A stretch of 64,000 nt of DNA from Thermoplasmata archaeon (GCA_015063285.1 SUST01000003.1:1-64000), one strand, 5' to 3'. Numbered from the stretch's first letter, positions 52,440 to 61,011 are shown. Translations and numbers: made by a program. The notes: generated by a model not told the origin, from the sequence alone.

Positions 52440-52913
52440 ATGGAAGTTATTTACGTCCAGAATAAGACGACAATGCTCATCAACGCAGTCTTGTTGATCC
52501 TCGTCGGTATTCTGTTTATTTGGGACAAAAATGTCGCCCTTGAGTGGGGTTTCATCATTGCAGGTGTATGCATGATCGTTGCAGGAGTTCTCCCAATGAT
52601 CGTGGCAAAGAATGTTGATCTGATGGGATTGATCATGATCGTTTTGGGAATAATTCTTTGTATTATTCCTGGGTTCTTTGCAGATGTTACAATCATAATC
52701 CTTGGAATTATTGCAATTCTGGTCGGAGTAATCATCATCTTCAGCGCCATCAAAGGCGATGAGAGTACCAAGACCATGGGAGTGGTTGTTGGTGCATTAA
52801 TTCTGATTGCCGGAATTCTCATATTCCTCAACTACGACATCGTATTCGTCATCTTCGGTGTTATTCTCGTCGTTGCCGGTATCGTCAACGCGGTCACATT
52901 TGCAAGGATGTAA
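52440..52913 (+). CDS. Small multi-spanning membrane protein (HdeD/DUF308-like)
   Basis: About 157 residues and five or six hydrophobic segments in tandem (M-L-I-N-A-V-L-L-I-L-V-G, G-F-I-I-A-G-V-C-M-I-V-A-G, and similar), each with the Gly/Ile/Val repeat typical of DUF308/HdeD. This family is stress- or membrane-associated with unknown activity. ATG 52440 is preferred because GAGGT lies 6 bp upstream. A hairpin (52926-52950) follows. Confidence 0.75.
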   Translation: MEVIYVQNKTTMLINAVLLILVGILFIWDKNVALEWGFIIAGVCMIVAGVLPMIVAKNVDLMGLIMIVLGIILCIIPGFFADVTIIILGIIAILVGVIIIFSAIKGDESTKTMGVVVGALILIAGILIFLNYDIVFVIFGVILVVAGIVNAVTFARM

Positions 52914-52925
52914 ACATGAAAACAG

Positions 52926-52950
52926 CTGGCTGGAGTTCATTTCCAGCCGG
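52926..52950 (+). terminator. Hairpin terminator
   Basis: GGCTGGA (52928-52934) and TCCAGCC (52942-52948) form a 7-bp stem, extendable by two more pairs. It lies 13 bp after the membrane protein stop and is followed by T-rich sequence. Confidence 0.6.
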
Positions 52951-53228
52951 CACTTTATCTTAAGTTTTTACTTAGATTTGTAGAACGAAGCTCCGGTTTC
53001 CCGGGGTAAGGGGATCATTTCTGATCATTTATTATTATGATATGCCGTGCAAACACCGTCTGAAATGAACCGTACGGCTGTTGCCCGAGATGAGATGATG
53101 GGGCAAACAGACGTTGGTTTTTTTAAGGTCAATCGTTCACAAGATGACGTCAGGTCGACAAGCAGGCCAGTGCCATCGATCGAAGTATCCATCAATGGCC
53201 ATGCCTGACCAGTTATCACTTGATTGAA
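52951..53228. other. Gene-poor region with ppiC-like fragment and inverted repeats
   Basis: No credible intact gene. The region holds a copy of the ppiC 3' end (53015-53044). A longer pattern of inverted elements lies near 53151-53212, with GTCAGG/CCTGAC and GGCCA/TGGCC nested. A 64-codon minus-strand open frame (53025-53219) is probably spurious because its end overlaps the ppiC-like copy in a different frame. Confidence 0.4.
53015..53044 (-). repeat. Degenerate copy of the ppiC 3' end (att-like direct repeat, copy 1)
   Basis: This 30-bp segment matches 54680-54709, the ppiC stop region, in 28 of 30 bases and in the same orientation. Read on the minus strand it encodes H-I-I-I-I-N-D-Q-K-stop, against H-I-I-M-I-N-D-Q-K-stop in ppiC, and resemblance continues upstream (T-V-F-A-R-H against T-E-F-G-Y-H). 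Confidence 0.7.
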
Positions 53229-53726
53229 TCACCATTTTCCGCGGTAAATACGTCCTGCTATTACTGCTACAGCCATGAGTATGCAGAATCCAATGAATAT
53301 TGCTATCAGTTTGAACACGTCGGAGGAGAACACATCACTGTTGACATCAAAATTGAATTCCAGGGTCTTCAGCGAGCTATCCGATGGAACGAGACGCACC
53401 TGATAATGTCCGTCAGCTAGATTGACCAGTACTTTCGAATCATTGGTGATTGTGACGCTCTTGCGGTCCGAAGATATGGAGGCCTTCGTATCATGCGTGA
53501 TCTCATCCCACTGCTTCGACGAATCCTTTTCGTGCTCCACGTAGATGTATGCCGACCATTGCGAATCAGCGATCGCTTCCTGCGGATGCACAGTTATCGT
53601 TCCGTTCGAGCTATCGTACGATACATCCTCGCTCGCTGGATTGGCGGTCACACCTATGATTATGGCACCGGTTATCATGACTACGGTGGTTATAGCGAAA
53701 ATCATCTTGCTAAGGGTAAATGCCAT
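53229..53726 (-). CDS. Predicted membrane-anchored extracytoplasmic protein
   Basis: The 165-residue protein has an N-terminal signal/anchor helix (M-I-F-A-I-T-T-V-V-M-I-T-G-A), a roughly 95-residue hydrophilic beta-rich domain, and a C-terminal transmembrane helix (L-I-A-I-F-I-G-F-C-I-L-M-A-V-A) ending in a basic tail. Topology suggests the middle domain lies outside the membrane. No family is recognised. It sits between the ppiC-like repeat and the MATE remnant and may be part of the element scar. Confidence 0.6.
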   Translation of the reverse strand: MAFTLSKMIFAITTVVMITGAIIIGVTANPASEDVSYDSSNGTITVHPQEAIADSQWSAYIYVEHEKDSSKQWDEITHDTKASISSDRKSVTITNDSKVLVNLADGHYQVRLVPSDSSLKTLEFNFDVNSDVFSSDVFKLIAIFIGFCILMAVAVIAGRIYRGKW

Positions 53727-53807
53727 AGTTTCCCTCGGTTTCGAATCATTTTGAATGTATAAAGCAAATGCGGAGAAATGGTTGGATGTTCTAATCCATC
53801 ATCCAAA

Positions 53808-54110
53808 TCAGTGCGGCACTGCCTTACTAGCGTCCACACTGTTGACATCGAAACGTTTCCAATGGTAACGAGTAGCGAATATGGAGATGGAACACCCGAT
53901 ACAGTTGGCGATGATGTTGAACGCCATCATTCCCCACATCCCGAAAATCACACCTCCGACGTACATCATGAACAGCTTCAATCCAGTATGCAAGAACACC
54001 AGGTTCACGCATAGATTGTTCTTCCTCATGGTCTGCAGAGCATCGTTACAGACAACACGGATAGTAAAGAACGGCCCGGTTATGGCCATACATGCCAAGT
54101 ATATGGCCAT
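53808..54110 (-). pseudogene. Truncated MATE family efflux protein (C-terminal fragment)
   Basis: About 100 residues are left. They match the last part of MATE transporters (I-Y-L-A-C-M-A-I-T-G-P-F-F near the start, then two membrane helices with M-M-Y-V-G-G-V-I-F-G-M-W-G-M-M-A-F), where intact proteins have about 450 residues and 12 helices. The frame loses resemblance where integrase sequence begins (54110-54122), so the 5' part was deleted or displaced. It is not expected to work as a transporter. Confidence 0.7.
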
Positions 54111-54117
54111 AGTGTCC

Positions 54118-54517
54118 CTGTACTCGGCAAGGGGAAGAGGGCCGTCTTCACCTTGAGGCCCAAGGTAATGGATGCCCTGAGCGCCTATCTGGAGATAAGG
54201 TCGAGGACCGTCTCCAGATACGGGATTCGTCGGAGGGCAGGCTGCTCATCAACGGTTCCAACTATAGGGGCAGGGCGATGACCCCCGATGCCATCGGGCA
54301 GATGGTGAGGAGGCTAGGGGAGAGGGCCGGTGTCGACCTGTCTACCCATAGCCTGCGCAGGTTCTTCTGCATGACTATATACGACAGCAAGATGGATGAG
54401 TTCGTTATTCAGAGGAAGATGCGCCACAGCAGCATCGAGATAACCCGCAACCACTACCCTTACGTCGATCCGAGGAAGATGGCCCTGGCCGATGACATGA
54501 CTCAGGACGGTCTGTGA
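54118..54517 (+). pseudogene. Frameshifted tyrosine recombinase (integrase) remnant
   Basis: The plus strand encodes V-L-G-K-G-K-R-A-V-F-T-L-R-P-K-V-M-D-A-L-S-A-Y-L-E-I-R in one frame (from about 54120). A different frame then carries L-L-I-N-G-S-N-Y-R-G-R-A-M-T-P-D-A-I to the stop at 54517. The frame change falls between about 54205 and 54240. The C-terminal catalytic set is visible: H-S-L-R-R near 54344-54360, R-H-S-S-I near 54424, and the Tyr in H-Y-P-Y-V-D. The N-terminal domain and first catalytic Arg are missing, so it is a dead fragment. Confidence 0.7.
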
Positions 54518-54652
54518 CTAAAACAAATTACAATCCGCAGAGGTGGGACTGCGGGATTAATGTATCTTCAATTCTTTTTATAGTACAAGCGATAAGAACG
54601 TGGTTCTTAACGTGTTTGCATACAGAAATGATCAAAAAGAAATGGGTTTGAC

Positions 54653-54672
54653 CGCCTGGACATGTCCAGGCG
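54653..54672 (-). terminator. Perfect 20-bp palindrome downstream of ppiC
   Basis: The 20 bases are fully self-complementary (CGCCTGGACA and TGTCCAGGCG). They begin 7 bp after the ppiC stop on the minus strand. They could act as a terminator hairpin or as a recombination or regulatory palindrome. Confidence 0.5.
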
Positions 54673-54679
54673 TAAGAGT

Positions 54680-54709
54680 TCATTTCTGATCGTTTATCAT
54701 TATGATATG
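54680..54709 (-). repeat. ppiC 3' end, att-like direct repeat, copy 2
   Basis: This is the last coding segment and stop of ppiC, repeated with 28 of 30 identity at 53015-53044 in the same orientation. The integrase remnant and MATE truncation lie between the two copies, the layout expected for an element inserted at the 3' end of a gene. Confidence 0.6.
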
Positions 54710-54973
54710 GTATCCGAACTCTGTCTTGACAGGTCCGACTATCTGTCCTTTCTGTCCCTCGAAGCATGCCTTCTCGAATTCAGGGACCATCTCGCCCTTG
54801 CTGAACCATCCTAGGTTTCCGCCCTTAGATTTGCTGGGGCACTTGGAGAACCTCTTGGCCAGGTTAGCGAAGTCCTCTCCTTTGGAAAGGCGAATCATTA
54901 TTCCCTCTGCGTCCCTTGCGTTGGATACAAGGATGTGTGAAGCATTAACTGATTTTACCATGAGTTTCCCCAT
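54680..54973 (-). CDS. ppiC: Parvulin-type peptidyl-prolyl cis-trans isomerase
   Basis: A 97-residue single-domain parvulin with S-H-I-L-V near the start, G-G-(N)-L-G-W-F-S-K-G-E-M near residue 54 and the C-terminal F-G-Y-H-I-I. It accelerates prolyl isomerisation during folding and has no signal peptide, so it is cytoplasmic. ATG 54973 or 54961 may be the start. Its 3' end matches the upstream repeat at 53015-53044. Confidence 0.9.
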   Translation of the reverse strand: MGKLMVKSVNASHILVSNARDAEGIMIRLSKGEDFANLAKRFSKCPSKSKGGNLGWFSKGEMVPEFEKACFEGQKGQIVGPVKTEFGYHIIMINDQK

Positions 54974-54986
54974 CCTCTTCCTGTAT

Positions 54987-56540
54987 TTATGCTACTGGTA
55001 TGAGCTCAGTCAGTTTCTTGTCCACATGCCCAACGATCCACCAAACGGGTTTGAGGGATGAAGCACAGTTCGTACCGTGGGCACTCACTGCGAAGTACTT
55101 CACTTCAGAGAATACGGACTCCACGACCATGACGAAGTTCTCTTCGCCGTTGTCTATCAGATACTGTCTGACATCGTCATCGCTGAGCCTGGGGTTCATG
55201 AGATCGTTCTTGGTGGCAACCACTGCGAAGGGAACATCGGATACCGATCCAGGTCCAATGCCTCTGATCGTGGTATACATGTAATGGAAGCAATCGAAGA
55301 CCTCATGAGGCGCTTCTCTCAGATATTCCCTGTTGAATGCCAAGGGATCGAAGGTGAAGATGATACCGTTGGTGTAATTGTAGTACTCTTCAAAGAGCAT
55401 CTTGTCCACTGAAGGCTGGAATTCAACTCCGGAGATATCGTTGAAGACGATCTCCCTGTCCTGAAGTTTCAACGAACGAAGGAACAGGATCTGTGATTCG
55501 GTCTCTCCGGGAACCGTCCTTGGAGCATAATCCTTGGCCGAGATGGCCTCTTTGGACAGTCCCGGCGATGGGCTGTCCACTGTTACATCGACAATCCTTG
55601 CATTGTGTGTCAAGGTCTCGACAGATGCGAGCATGAGGGAAGTTTTTCCGGTACCTGTTCCTCCCACCATTGAGATGGTAATCGGCAGGGCCTCCCTGGT
55701 CTGTATCTGTTTCTGGCAGTGAGGACAGATCGTTGTAAGATTAGCTCTCTTTCCGCTCTCGCAGGAGATCTCATGCCCTTTGTTGCAGTAATGGACCTTG
55801 TATCCGTATTCATTCGGCACCGGGTAGTTGATAATGAGGCCGCATCTGCATTTGACCATGGGCCTCTCGAAGTTCCTCTTGCAGTGAGGGCAGACCCCGT
55901 AATCAGTATTTTTCTGATATTCGGATGATTCTTTCTTTGCCGCACCGTTGATCTTCATTCCTATTACGAGCCTGACAAGGATGAAGGGTATGATCAGTGC
56001 GATAGAGATCATTATCGACCAGCAGAAGTAAAGCGGCAACAGCAGGATTGGTATGATGACCAATGCTTTTGATTTTGCCCATGCGGCAACCAAAAGGTTC
56101 CAAGGCAGGGCCAGGCATCTGCGGAATGCGTGCGGTCTGTGAGTCCAGAGGTACTGAACAGGGTTCTCTACCCCGGCACAGTCCATAGCGGGTTTGGTCA
56201 TGAAACCGGCGATAGATAATATGAAACCGACCAGCAGCAGCACCAATACTATCTCGAACTTCAGACCTGTAATGGAGTCAGGCAGACTCTTGAACAAGGT
56301 ATCTATCAGATACTCGAAGGGCGCTTTGCCATCGAAGTTCAATGAAACCACATTGTCTATTATCCACTGGGAGATGTCGAATCCTAGTGAATCCATGCTG
56401 AGTGGAAGGAACACCCAAAAATGGACAGGGTGTTCATTCGAAGTTATATATCCCTGGAGCGTCAGAAAGAAGCACAATCCGGAATACACGAGTGCAATTG
56501 CAGAGACGACCGCTAAGATCGTCTTGTTCATCCCATACAT
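54987..56540 (-). CDS. Membrane-bound GTPase with zinc ribbons (TRAFAC, double-GTPase-like)
   Basis: About 517 residues. The N-terminal part (1-200) has at least four hydrophobic helices, followed by two zinc-ribbon-like cysteine groups (C-P-H-C ... C-R-C-G near 225 and C-N-K-G-H ... C-P-H-C near 255-280). A P-loop GTPase domain follows with G1 G-G-T-G-T-G-K-T-S near 300, G3 D-I-S-G near 375 and G4 A-T-K-N-D-L near 440. The combination resembles the double-GTPase-2 group found in bacterial conflict systems, but I cannot confirm the family. ATG 56540 (or 56531) is chosen because the first membrane helix starts there. It lies 28 bp after pirin. Confidence 0.7.
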   Translation of the reverse strand: MYGMNKTILAVVSAIALVYSGLCFFLTLQGYITSNEHPVHFWVFLPLSMDSLGFDISQWIIDNVVSLNFDGKAPFEYLIDTLFKSLPDSITGLKFEIVLVLLLVGFILSIAGFMTKPAMDCAGVENPVQYLWTHRPHAFRRCLALPWNLLVAAWAKSKALVIIPILLLPLYFCWSIMISIALIIPFILVRLVIGMKINGAAKKESSEYQKNTDYGVCPHCKRNFERPMVKCRCGLIINYPVPNEYGYKVHYCNKGHEISCESGKRANLTTICPHCQKQIQTREALPITISMVGGTGTGKTSLMLASVETLTHNARIVDVTVDSPSPGLSKEAISAKDYAPRTVPGETESQILFLRSLKLQDREIVFNDISGVEFQPSVDKMLFEEYYNYTNGIIFTFDPLAFNREYLREAPHEVFDCFHYMYTTIRGIGPGSVSDVPFAVVATKNDLMNPRLSDDDVRQYLIDNGEENFVMVVESVFSEVKYFAVSAHGTNCASSLKPVWWIVGHVDKKLTELIPVA

Positions 56541-56568
56541 GGCCCCCCTATCAATATAGGAGTATTTT

Positions 56569-57594
56569 TTAGATAGGTCTCTCGACGGTTCCGTCCTTGC
56601 GATGGAGCTCTCTTCCCATATCGATAGGGTTGGTGACATCCATGACGCCCCAGGGCCATTCTTGGAATTCCTTGATCCTTATCTCATCCATGGATTTCCT
56701 TACCTCGTCAAGGTCCTTGAGTATGACAGGTCCGAAGTTGGCCTGTTTCTCACCGATGGGTTTTCCTTCTAGTATCCAGAATTCGGATTCTTCGATCCCG
56801 TTTATGAGATTGAGAGGTGAACTTCTTTTCATCTTGTATCTGAGCCATGGTTTGATCTTCGTACCTTCCAGCGTTGCGGTATCGCCCGACACGAAGTAAA
56901 CGTTCCTATCAATGCCATCGGCCAGGGAATTCAAACTGAACGATGCTCCGGGCTGTAGAACTATCTTCATTATCCTGACGGAATTTTCTGCTGATGCCCA
57001 GGATGTCGGGTTGGGCGAGTACAACGATCTTCCCTGAAATTCGCCGCAGTAGAGTGTTACTTCAGACCCTTCGGTTTTGATTATCGGGATGTCCTCTGAC
57101 CAGGTGTTATTGACATGGATGTCCTTATTCTTCCTTTCGAGGGGAAGATTGATGACGATCTGCGTGATATGGACGGGGTTCTCGTTCTCTTGGTCCAGGA
57201 GCGGATACATCTCGCAGTGTTCGTATCTGCTGGAGGCCAACGTCCATTGCATATCCCCATTACCGAATCTGCCGTGGTTGCCCTCCGTATCAAAATGATC
57301 AACGAAGCCCTTCTCAGCGATGGTGAGGGTCTCGTACCCCCAATGAGCATGCATCGGGAATCCGGGAACGACACGCCCGTGATACATCCTGAAGCCCATC
57401 CTCTCCTGATAGTCCCTTCCAAGATTTCTTCCGCTGATGGTATTCAGCGGAGGAGCAAGTTGCGAATTGCCTTTGGGGTAGTTGTCATGGTGGTGGGAAA
57501 CGAAAGTAAACGGATCGTCTCCGGACCAATGGATGTTGATATCGACAATCTTCTGGACTGTTGAGGGTTTCTTGGCGAGTAGGAACATCAGCAC
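56569..57594 (-). CDS. Pirin-family cupin protein
   Basis: The 341-residue bicupin has the pirin metal motif in F-P-M-H-A-H-W-G-Y-E-T-L near residue 76 and D-H-F-D-T-E-G-N-H-G-R-F near 98, with the matching Glu/His further on (M-Y-P-L-L-D). Pirins bind iron and can act as quercetinase-like dioxygenases or as transcriptional cofactors, and the role in methanogens is unknown. The C-terminal cupin (about 200-300) is less typical. Confidence 0.82.
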   Translation of the reverse strand: MLMFLLAKKPSTVQKIVDINIHWSGDDPFTFVSHHHDNYPKGNSQLAPPLNTISGRNLGRDYQERMGFRMYHGRVVPGFPMHAHWGYETLTIAEKGFVDHFDTEGNHGRFGNGDMQWTLASSRYEHCEMYPLLDQENENPVHITQIVINLPLERKNKDIHVNNTWSEDIPIIKTEGSEVTLYCGEFQGRSLYSPNPTSWASAENSVRIMKIVLQPGASFSLNSLADGIDRNVYFVSGDTATLEGTKIKPWLRYKMKRSSPLNLINGIEESEFWILEGKPIGEKQANFGPVILKDLDEVRKSMDEIRIKEFQEWPWGVMDVTNPIDMGRELHRKDGTVERPI

Positions 57595-57661
57595 TTCGTA
57601 TGTTGAGTTCCTATATTAACGAAACCAATCCTAATTCAGAAAAGGTATGAGGTCCCGATCA

Positions 57662-58702
57662 TCAGTTGTACTGGGGCACATCTATGGGGTAGTATGTCCT
57701 TCTGCCGTCCATATTGATATGTTCGTATCCCATCTTATCATCGATCTCTTGCAATATGGAGATGAGATGTTCGCGATCCACGGTTTCTGTGGCCAGTCTA
57801 AGGCGGTACTCTCTGCATCTGTGGCATCCTGAAACGAATTTGGGCGCAATGCTGCGAAGCTTGCGTATGGCGCAATCCTCACCCTTCTCATCTATCAGCA
57901 TATCGGCGAGTTGTATGCACCACTCTATCTGCTGATGTACCGTCGGATTCTTGAGTTTATTCCCGGTCTTGAAATATTCATCAATCTGGGTGCAGAGGAA
58001 CGGATTTCCTACGCCTCCTCTTGCGACCATCACTCCGGTCGCATTAGTGACGTTCTTCGCATCAATCGCATCCTCCAGTGAGTAGATGTTTCCAGAGACG
58101 ATAAGTGGAACGGACATCTCATTCTGGAGTCCCTCTATGACATCGTAATGCGGATATCCAGAATAGTTCTGGTCCTTGGTCCTCGCATGGACGGTGATGG
58201 CATCAACATCAGAGGCTTCAAGCTCTTTGATCACATCTAGATAGTTCATGTGATTGATGTCTGAGCCGAGGCGTATCTTGGCGGTGACTGGCCTTTTAGT
58301 CGCCTCTTTGACCTTTTTAACCATTTTACCGCATAGTGGGGGATCCTTCATTAGCACAGAACCGGCGCCGCTGCGCAGTATCTTGTGAACCGGGCATCCC
58401 ATGTTAATGTCGAAGAAGTCTATGTTTGGATTCCATCTCAGGGCCTTTGCGGCTGCTTCAGCCAGATCATTTTCGCTGTGTCCGAAGAGCTGAAGGCCGG
58501 TAGGGTAATTCCTGTCGAACATCACATAGTCGCCTGTCTTCGCATCCGAGTTGAGGATTCCGACAGCGGATGTCATTTCAGTCATGGATACCGCGACTCC
58601 GAACGGTTTCATGAAGTCCCGGTAGCTTCTGGATGTGTAACCTGACATCGGGCCCGATACGACTGGCCCTCCTACTTCGATATCGCCGATCTTCCAGACC
58701 AT
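57662..58702 (-). CDS. tRNA-dihydrouridine synthase family protein
   Basis: The 346-residue FMN-dependent TIM-barrel enzyme has the N-M-G-C-P-V-x-K catalytic cysteine motif near residue 102, P-V-T-A-K-I-R-L-G near 137, H-A-R-T near 171 and S-G-N-I-Y-S near 199. It reduces specific uridines of tRNA to dihydrouridine with NAD(P)H. The first residues M-V-W-K-I-G-D-I-E-V-G-G match the family start. It follows the NIF3-like gene by 4 bp and is co-transcribed with it. Confidence 0.9.
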   Translation of the reverse strand: MVWKIGDIEVGGPVVSGPMSGYTSRSYRDFMKPFGVAVSMTEMTSAVGILNSDAKTGDYVMFDRNYPTGLQLFGHSENDLAEAAAKALRWNPNIDFFDINMGCPVHKILRSGAGSVLMKDPPLCGKMVKKVKEATKRPVTAKIRLGSDINHMNYLDVIKELEASDVDAITVHARTKDQNYSGYPHYDVIEGLQNEMSVPLIVSGNIYSLEDAIDAKNVTNATGVMVARGGVGNPFLCTQIDEYFKTGNKLKNPTVHQQIEWCIQLADMLIDEKGEDCAIRKLRSIAPKFVSGCHRCREYRLRLATETVDREHLISILQEIDDKMGYEHINMDGRRTYYPIDVPQYN

Positions 58703-58706
58703 CGTA

Positions 58707-59669
58707 TCAGTTTCTGCTGAAGCGGGTGAATCCGGAGCAGGGGATTACCTCGATCCCCTCATTCTCCCAAATATCGCATATGAGATTCACTCCGATCGAA
58801 TCGGAGCACATGTGGCCGGAGATGACCAAATTGACTCCTGCTTTCTTGGCCTCCTCCAGATGATTGTCCGGATAATGCATCGCTATGATGGTATTAACGC
58901 CGGCTTCTGCCAGGGAAGCATAGGTCTCCTTCGAGAATGATGTCCCGCCGTTCATCTTGACCATGATCTTTCCGCATTCGTCATCGGGATTTCCATTCAG
59001 TATTATGGGCGGACTGTTGCATCTGGCAGCCATCCTCTGTTCGGGTTCTTTCATCAGAGAATCTATGATGTCCTTGAGGGTGTTGGGTTCGTCCTCTTTC
59101 ATCTTGTCTACCATGAATGCCTCCACCATGTTGTCGGCGGGGGCGTGTATGTTGAAGAAGGGGATGTTCAGCATGCGCGCGGCATCGGCAGTTTGATTGT
59201 AGTTGTAGCCCTGCATTCCTCTGAGGACTTCGTCCATCCGGTCCTTGACCAGCTGATATGCCTTGTCCTTAGGAACGCCCATGTTCTCGAACATGGCAGT
59301 CATCTGCATCATGACTTCCGGGAAGCATGTCTTTGATGTACCGTTCGGGTGGTGTGCGACTACGGCATCTATCCTCTCGCCCTTCTCTCTGAGCCTATCG
59401 GCCAGCAATATCTCTGCCGGAGAGATGTCGATACCCCACATGAGACGGACCGCATCCATCTCCTTGGCCTCCTCTGACATGACGGAGAATCTGGAGTCCG
59501 CATATGGGTTCCAGAGTCTTTCCATGTCGAACAGTTCTTTCCTGTCTTCAGGAAGCGAATCGTAGAGCTCTTGGGCATCTGTCAGAATCTTTTGGACTTC
59601 CGATTGGGGACGCAGATCCCTCTTCATTCCAGCTTCAACGCCCATCCTGTAGGCATCGTAGATCTTCAT
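58707..59669 (-). CDS. NIF3-like (DUF34) metal-binding protein
   Basis: The 320-residue protein resembles the NIF3/YbgI family: A-V-V-A-H-H-P-N-G near residue 101, N-I-H-A-P-A-D-N near 172, and G-H-M-C-S-D-S near 285 supply His/Asp ligands for a dinuclear metal site. Family members form toroidal hexamers and may act as metal chaperones or as GTP cyclohydrolase-like enzymes, so the function is unsettled. A TATA-like ACTATAAAC (minus, near 59693-59701) sits about 27 bp before the ATG (leaderless). The same region is also near the dinB promoter. Confidence 0.78.
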   Translation of the reverse strand: MKIYDAYRMGVEAGMKRDLRPQSEVQKILTDAQELYDSLPEDRKELFDMERLWNPYADSRFSVMSEEAKEMDAVRLMWGIDISPAEILLADRLREKGERIDAVVAHHPNGTSKTCFPEVMMQMTAMFENMGVPKDKAYQLVKDRMDEVLRGMQGYNYNQTADAARMLNIPFFNIHAPADNMVEAFMVDKMKEDEPNTLKDIIDSLMKEPEQRMAARCNSPPIILNGNPDDECGKIMVKMNGGTSFSKETYASLAEAGVNTIIAMHYPDNHLEEAKKAGVNLVISGHMCSDSIGVNLICDIWENEGIEVIPCSGFTRFSRN

Positions 59670-59766
59670 GGATGGGTGTACGCGGATGCCCCGTTTATAG
59701 TTGATTCATACTAGCAAAACATTATCACATCCTAACACATGTATCCAGAGTAAGGGAGGCGGGTTT

Positions 59767-60978
59767 CTGGAGCAGATCATTATCCACGTGGACATGGACG
59801 CATTCTATGCTTCTGTCGAGATGAGGGACAACCCTTCATTGGTTGGAAAACCCGTCATAATCGGTGCCCCTCCTAACATGAGAGGGGTAGTATCCACATG
59901 CAGCTATGAAGCAAGGAAATACGGTGTCCACTCGGCAATGAACATCAAGGAGGCTTACAGACTTTGTCCGAACGGCGTATTCCTTGTTCCTGATTTCCAT
60001 AAATATCACGCCGTATCGGAGCAACTCCACGAGATTTGGTCTGAATATGCTTCGGCGATGGAGGCCATAGCGCTTGACGAGGCATATCTGGATGTCACTA
60101 CGACGGCTGGGGATTTCGATACTGCCAGAGATTTTGCCATGGAAATAAAGAGGAGGGTCCTTGAGGAGGTGGGCTTGAGCTGTTCGGTCGGATTGGCTTA
60201 CTCCAAATGTGCCGCCAAGACGGCCAGTGAGGAAAAGAAACCCAATGGGTTTTTCGAGATTCAGACCCCGGATGATTTCGTCAACCTGATGATAGACCGC
60301 GATGTTCGTTCACTGTACGGTGTAGGTACGAAGACCGCTGAGAAACTGCATTCAGCAGGGATCGATACGGTAGGGGATGTGCGTCTCAGGGAGAAAGACG
60401 TAATCGACATGTTGGGAAGGATGGGGAGATATGTCGTCGATCTGGCGTATGGCCATGATGACAGCAAGGTGGTTCCGTACCGGCCGGAGGATGCTAAGTC
60501 GGTGAGCAGGGAATTGACCTTTCAGGAAGATGTATACGATTTCTGGCTGCTAAGCGATGTTCTTCTGCTTTTGTCGATGAGCGTGATTGACAGGGCCAGC
60601 TCATATGGGCTTCATGGCAGCGGAGTATCGCTGAAGGTCACTTATTCGGATATGAAGAGCATCACGCGTTCAAGGGTTACGGGCTATTGCGATGATGCGA
60701 TAAGCGTCCATAAGGAAGCAGTATCTATGCTGGAGGAAGTATCGAACAGACCTATTAGGCTCATCGGTGTCGGAATCTACAATCTGACCGATGCTAAAGC
60801 CAAACAGACGACATTGGATTCTGTACTTGGCGAGAGCGATAAGGAGGCTGAGCTTCAGGAAGCCTTAGCGTTCATCAGAAAGAAGTACAAGATCGATACT
60901 CTGGACGAAAGTCAAGCCAGCGGATGGGAGAACCTCCATATGTTGGCCGAGCACATGCGTACGCATAGACAATCATGA
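59767..60978 (+). CDS. dinB: DNA polymerase IV (Y family), apparent CTG start
   Basis: About 403 residues. The family start region E-Q-I-I-I-H-V-D-M-D-A-F-Y-A-S-V-E begins at this codon, with catalytic D-E in A-L-D-E-A-Y-L-D near residue 103, S-x-x-S-Y-E-A-R-K near 45 and the little-finger domain after 240. There is no ATG, GTG or TTG at the family start. GGAGG at 59755-59759 sits 7 bp before CTG 59767, so a CTG start is likely. The alternative TTG at 59701 would lie at the TATA-like element and adds 22 unrelated residues. The enzyme does error-prone bypass synthesis past damage. Confidence 0.9.
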   Translation: MEQIIIHVDMDAFYASVEMRDNPSLVGKPVIIGAPPNMRGVVSTCSYEARKYGVHSAMNIKEAYRLCPNGVFLVPDFHKYHAVSEQLHEIWSEYASAMEAIALDEAYLDVTTTAGDFDTARDFAMEIKRRVLEEVGLSCSVGLAYSKCAAKTASEEKKPNGFFEIQTPDDFVNLMIDRDVRSLYGVGTKTAEKLHSAGIDTVGDVRLREKDVIDMLGRMGRYVVDLAYGHDDSKVVPYRPEDAKSVSRELTFQEDVYDFWLLSDVLLLLSMSVIDRASSYGLHGSGVSLKVTYSDMKSITRSRVTGYCDDAISVHKEAVSMLEEVSNRPIRLIGVGIYNLTDAKAKQTTLDSVLGESDKEAELQEALAFIRKKYKIDTLDESQASGWENLHMLAEHMRTHRQS

Positions 60979-61011
60979 ACAATGGAGACAGTTTTACAAC
61001 AAACAGGTGAG

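Noticed and set aside
53025-53219. 64-codon minus-strand open frame
   Set aside because: Its end is out of frame with the ppiC-like coding copy, it has no ribosome binding site, and it covers inverted repeats.
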